Assembly: GCF_013817345.1 (NCBI RefSeq)
Contig: NZ_JACDCW010000004.1
Coordinates: 1 to 64,000, forward strand
Reading direction: 5' to 3'
Source of the DNA: Methylibium sp.
GTDB taxonomy: Bacteria; Pseudomonadota; Gammaproteobacteria; Burkholderiales; Burkholderiaceae_C
DNA length: 64,000 bases
Shown: positions 62,466 through 64,000 of the stretch, piece after piece
Position numbering within the stretch: the stretch's first letter is position 1
Layout: the number at the start of each line of letters is the position of its first letter
The notes under the pieces: model-generated
What the model was told of the DNA's origin: nothing
What the model saw: the letters and a program-made list of their open reading frames with translations, nothing else
Database searches by the model: none
Translations under genes and position numbers: made by a program

Positions 62466-64000
62466 GTGTTCACATGGTTCGAAAAGCTGGTGCACCCGTA
62501 TCCGCAGGGCGCTCCCACTGCCCCGCCGCACGGGCTGCTGCGCTTTCTCTGGGCCTGCACCGGCGGCATGCGTCCCTTTCTGATGGCGATGACCTTGTTG
62601 ACGGCCGCCATCGGCGTGTTCGAGGCGCTGCTGTTCGCCATGCTCGGGCGCATCGTCGACTGGCTGGCCGAGGTGCAGCCCGCGCAGTTGTGGACGCAGG
62701 AGCGCGGCACCTTGCTGTTGCTCGCGGCCGTGATCCTGGCCAGCCCGCTGCTTGTCGCCGTGCAGAGCCTGCTCAAGCAGCAGACGCTGGCCGGCAACTT
62801 TCCGATGCTGCTGCGCTGGAACTTCCACCGCCTGATGCTTGGCCAGAGCATGAGCTTCTACCAGGACGAGTTCGCCGGACGGGTGGCAACGAAGGTCATG
62901 CAAAGCGCGCTGGCCGTGCGCGACACCTGGATGATCCTGGCCGAGCTGCTGGTCTTCGTGACGATCTACTTCGTGACCATGCTGTTCATCGTCGGCACGC
63001 TCGACGCGTGGCTGCTGCTGCCCTTTCTGGGCTGGGCGGCGCTGTACCTCGGGGCGCTGCGCTTCTTCGTGCCGCGCCTGGGCTCCGTGGCGCGCGAACA
63101 GGCCGATGCGCGCTCACTGATGACCGGACGCATCACCGATGCCTACACCAACATCGCCACGGTCAAGCTGTTCTCGCACGCGGGGCGCGAAGCTGCCTTT
63201 GCGCGCGGCGCAATGCAGGAGTTCATGACCACCGTGCACGCGCAGATGCGACTGGTGACCGGCTTCGAGATCGTCAACCACACGCTCAGCATGCTGCTGA
63301 TCCTCGGCACGGCGGGCGCGACGCTTGTGCTGTGGGCGCAGGGAGCCGTCGGCGTCGGTGCGGTCGCTGCGGCCACGGCGATGGCCCTGCGCCTGAACGG
63401 CATCTCGCACTGGGTGATGTGGGAGATGGCCTCGCTGTTCGAATACATCGGCACGGTGCAGGACGGTATGAACACGCTGTCGAAACCGCACACGGTGCTC
63501 GACCGTCCCGGCGCGCGGCCGTTGATCGTGAGCCGTGGCGAGATCCGTTTCGACGACGTGAGCTTCGCCTATGGCGGCGAGCGCGCGGTGATCGATCGGT
63601 TGCAGCTGCACATCCGCGCCGGCGAAAAGATCGGCCTGGTCGGCCGTTCGGGCGCCGGCAAGTCCACGGTGGTCAACCTCTTGCTGCGCTTTCACGACGT
63701 GGCCGCGGGCCGCGTGCTGATCGATGGCCAGGACATTGCCGAGGTGCAGCAGGATTCGTTGCGTGAGCAGATCGGCATGGTCACCCAGGACACCTCGCTG
63801 CTGCACCGCTCGGTGCGCGAGAACATCCTCTACGGCCGGCCCGATGCGCTCGATGCCGACATGGTGGCTGCCGCGCACCGCGCGGAGGCGCAAGACTTCA
63901 TCGCCGACCTGACCGACCCGGCCGGCCGCCGCGGCTACGACGCCCATGTCGGCGAGCGCGGCGTCAAGCTGTCCGGCGGCCAGCGTCAGCGCATCGCGAT
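62466..64000 (+). CDS. ABC exporter (permease-ATPase fusion), cut by the window end
   Basis: The first 511 codons of an ABC half-transporter (MsbA/ABCB type). The start is GTG at 62466 (VFTWFEKLVHPYP). Six helices occupy about residues 35-310. The ATPase part has Walker A GRSGAGKST, Q-loop VTQDTSLLHRSVREN and signature LSGGQRQR, and ends just before Walker B. The exported substrate is unknown. The 3' end lies outside the window. Confidence 0.92.
   Translation, partial: MFTWFEKLVHPYPQGAPTAPPHGLLRFLWACTGGMRPFLMAMTLLTAAIGVFEALLFAMLGRIVDWLAEVQPAQLWTQERGTLLLLAAVILASPLLVAVQSLLKQQTLAGNFPMLLRWNFHRLMLGQSMSFYQDEFAGRVATKVMQSALAVRDTWMILAELLVFVTIYFVTMLFIVGTLDAWLLLPFLGWAALYLGALRFFVPRLGSVAREQADARSLMTGRITDAYTNIATVKLFSHAGREAAFARGAMQEFMTTVHAQMRLVTGFEIVNHTLSMLLILGTAGATLVLWAQGAVGVGAVAAATAMALRLNGISHWVMWEMASLFEYIGTVQDGMNTLSKPHTVLDRPGARPLIVSRGEIRFDDVSFAYGGERAVIDRLQLHIRAGEKIGLVGRSGAGKSTVVNLLLRFHDVAAGRVLIDGQDIAEVQQDSLREQIGMVTQDTSLLHRSVRENILYGRPDALDADMVAAAHRAEAQDFIADLTDPAGRRGYDAHVGERGVKLSGGQRQRIA

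Overview
The window reads as a chromosomal segment of a GC-rich betaproteobacterium of the order Burkholderiales. The evidence is the conserved minus-strand block gyrA - DUF2059 - serC - pheA - tyrA - aroA/cmk - rpsA - ihfB - lapA - lapB - rfaE1, a one-piece tmRNA, a ubiquinone gene (ubiG) and the fused AroA-Cmk protein. The fusion hints at the Rubrivivax/Leptothrix/Methylibium side of the order, but that placement is inference from gene content only. Coding density is high, and most very long open frames opposite real genes are GC-driven shadows.

Layout. 1-2231: PepSY protein, response regulator and histidine kinase, coupled by ATGA overlaps. 2282-8636: a small membrane protein, replicative polymerase dnaE, a secreted charged-tail protein, a patatin lipase and a secreted helix-hairpin-helix protein. 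8881-22251 (minus): a long housekeeping block for LPS control and heptose synthesis, IHF, ribosomal protein S1, CMP kinase, aromatic amino acid and serine synthesis, and DNA gyrase A. 22410-24724 (plus): an OmpA-type lipoprotein with a clear terminator, then ubiG-gph. 24808-25168: the tmRNA gene ssrA (tag ANEERFALAA).

25169 to about 27600 is a small accessory region at the 3' end of ssrA. It has a P4-type tyrosine integrase, short repeats that look like integrase arm sites, a low-GC gene of unknown function and an AlpA-like regulator carrying a one-base frameshift. No right-hand attachment site is visible, so this looks like a decayed integrative element. It is followed by two small unknown genes and a tungstate/molybdate-type regulator-permease-ATPase set that lacks its periplasmic binding protein.

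31757-50573 is a mixed region: a diguanylate cyclase, an AIM24-like protein, a proline-type aminopeptidase, a type II NADH dehydrogenase translationally coupled to a membrane-anchored TAXI receptor, RarD, an FKBP isomerase, a transmembrane Ser/Thr kinase, an acyl-CoA ligase, a two-piece chromate transporter, a cold-shock gene with a long leader and duplicated terminators, a cupin/S4 pair, a glycerophosphodiesterase, and an SDR/MFS pair.

50730-64000 holds a MoaD/ThiS-like protein next to an Asp-box (BNR) protein, a scar where a response regulator and a membrane sensor have lost their 3' ends against each other, an RluA-type pseudouridine synthase, a secreted intradiol dioxygenase, an S9 peptidase lipoprotein, a flavin monooxygenase, a Tim44-like protein, a YdjM-type membrane hydrolase, a fused SoxYZ-like carrier with a thioredoxin-like partner, a BON lipoprotein and the start of an ABC exporter cut by the window edge. 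I did not find a convincing undescribed defence or mobile system. The strongest unexplained items are the ssrA-linked element and its unknown cargo gene, the TupA-less transporter, the TAXI/NDH-2 coupling and the decayed two-component scar.
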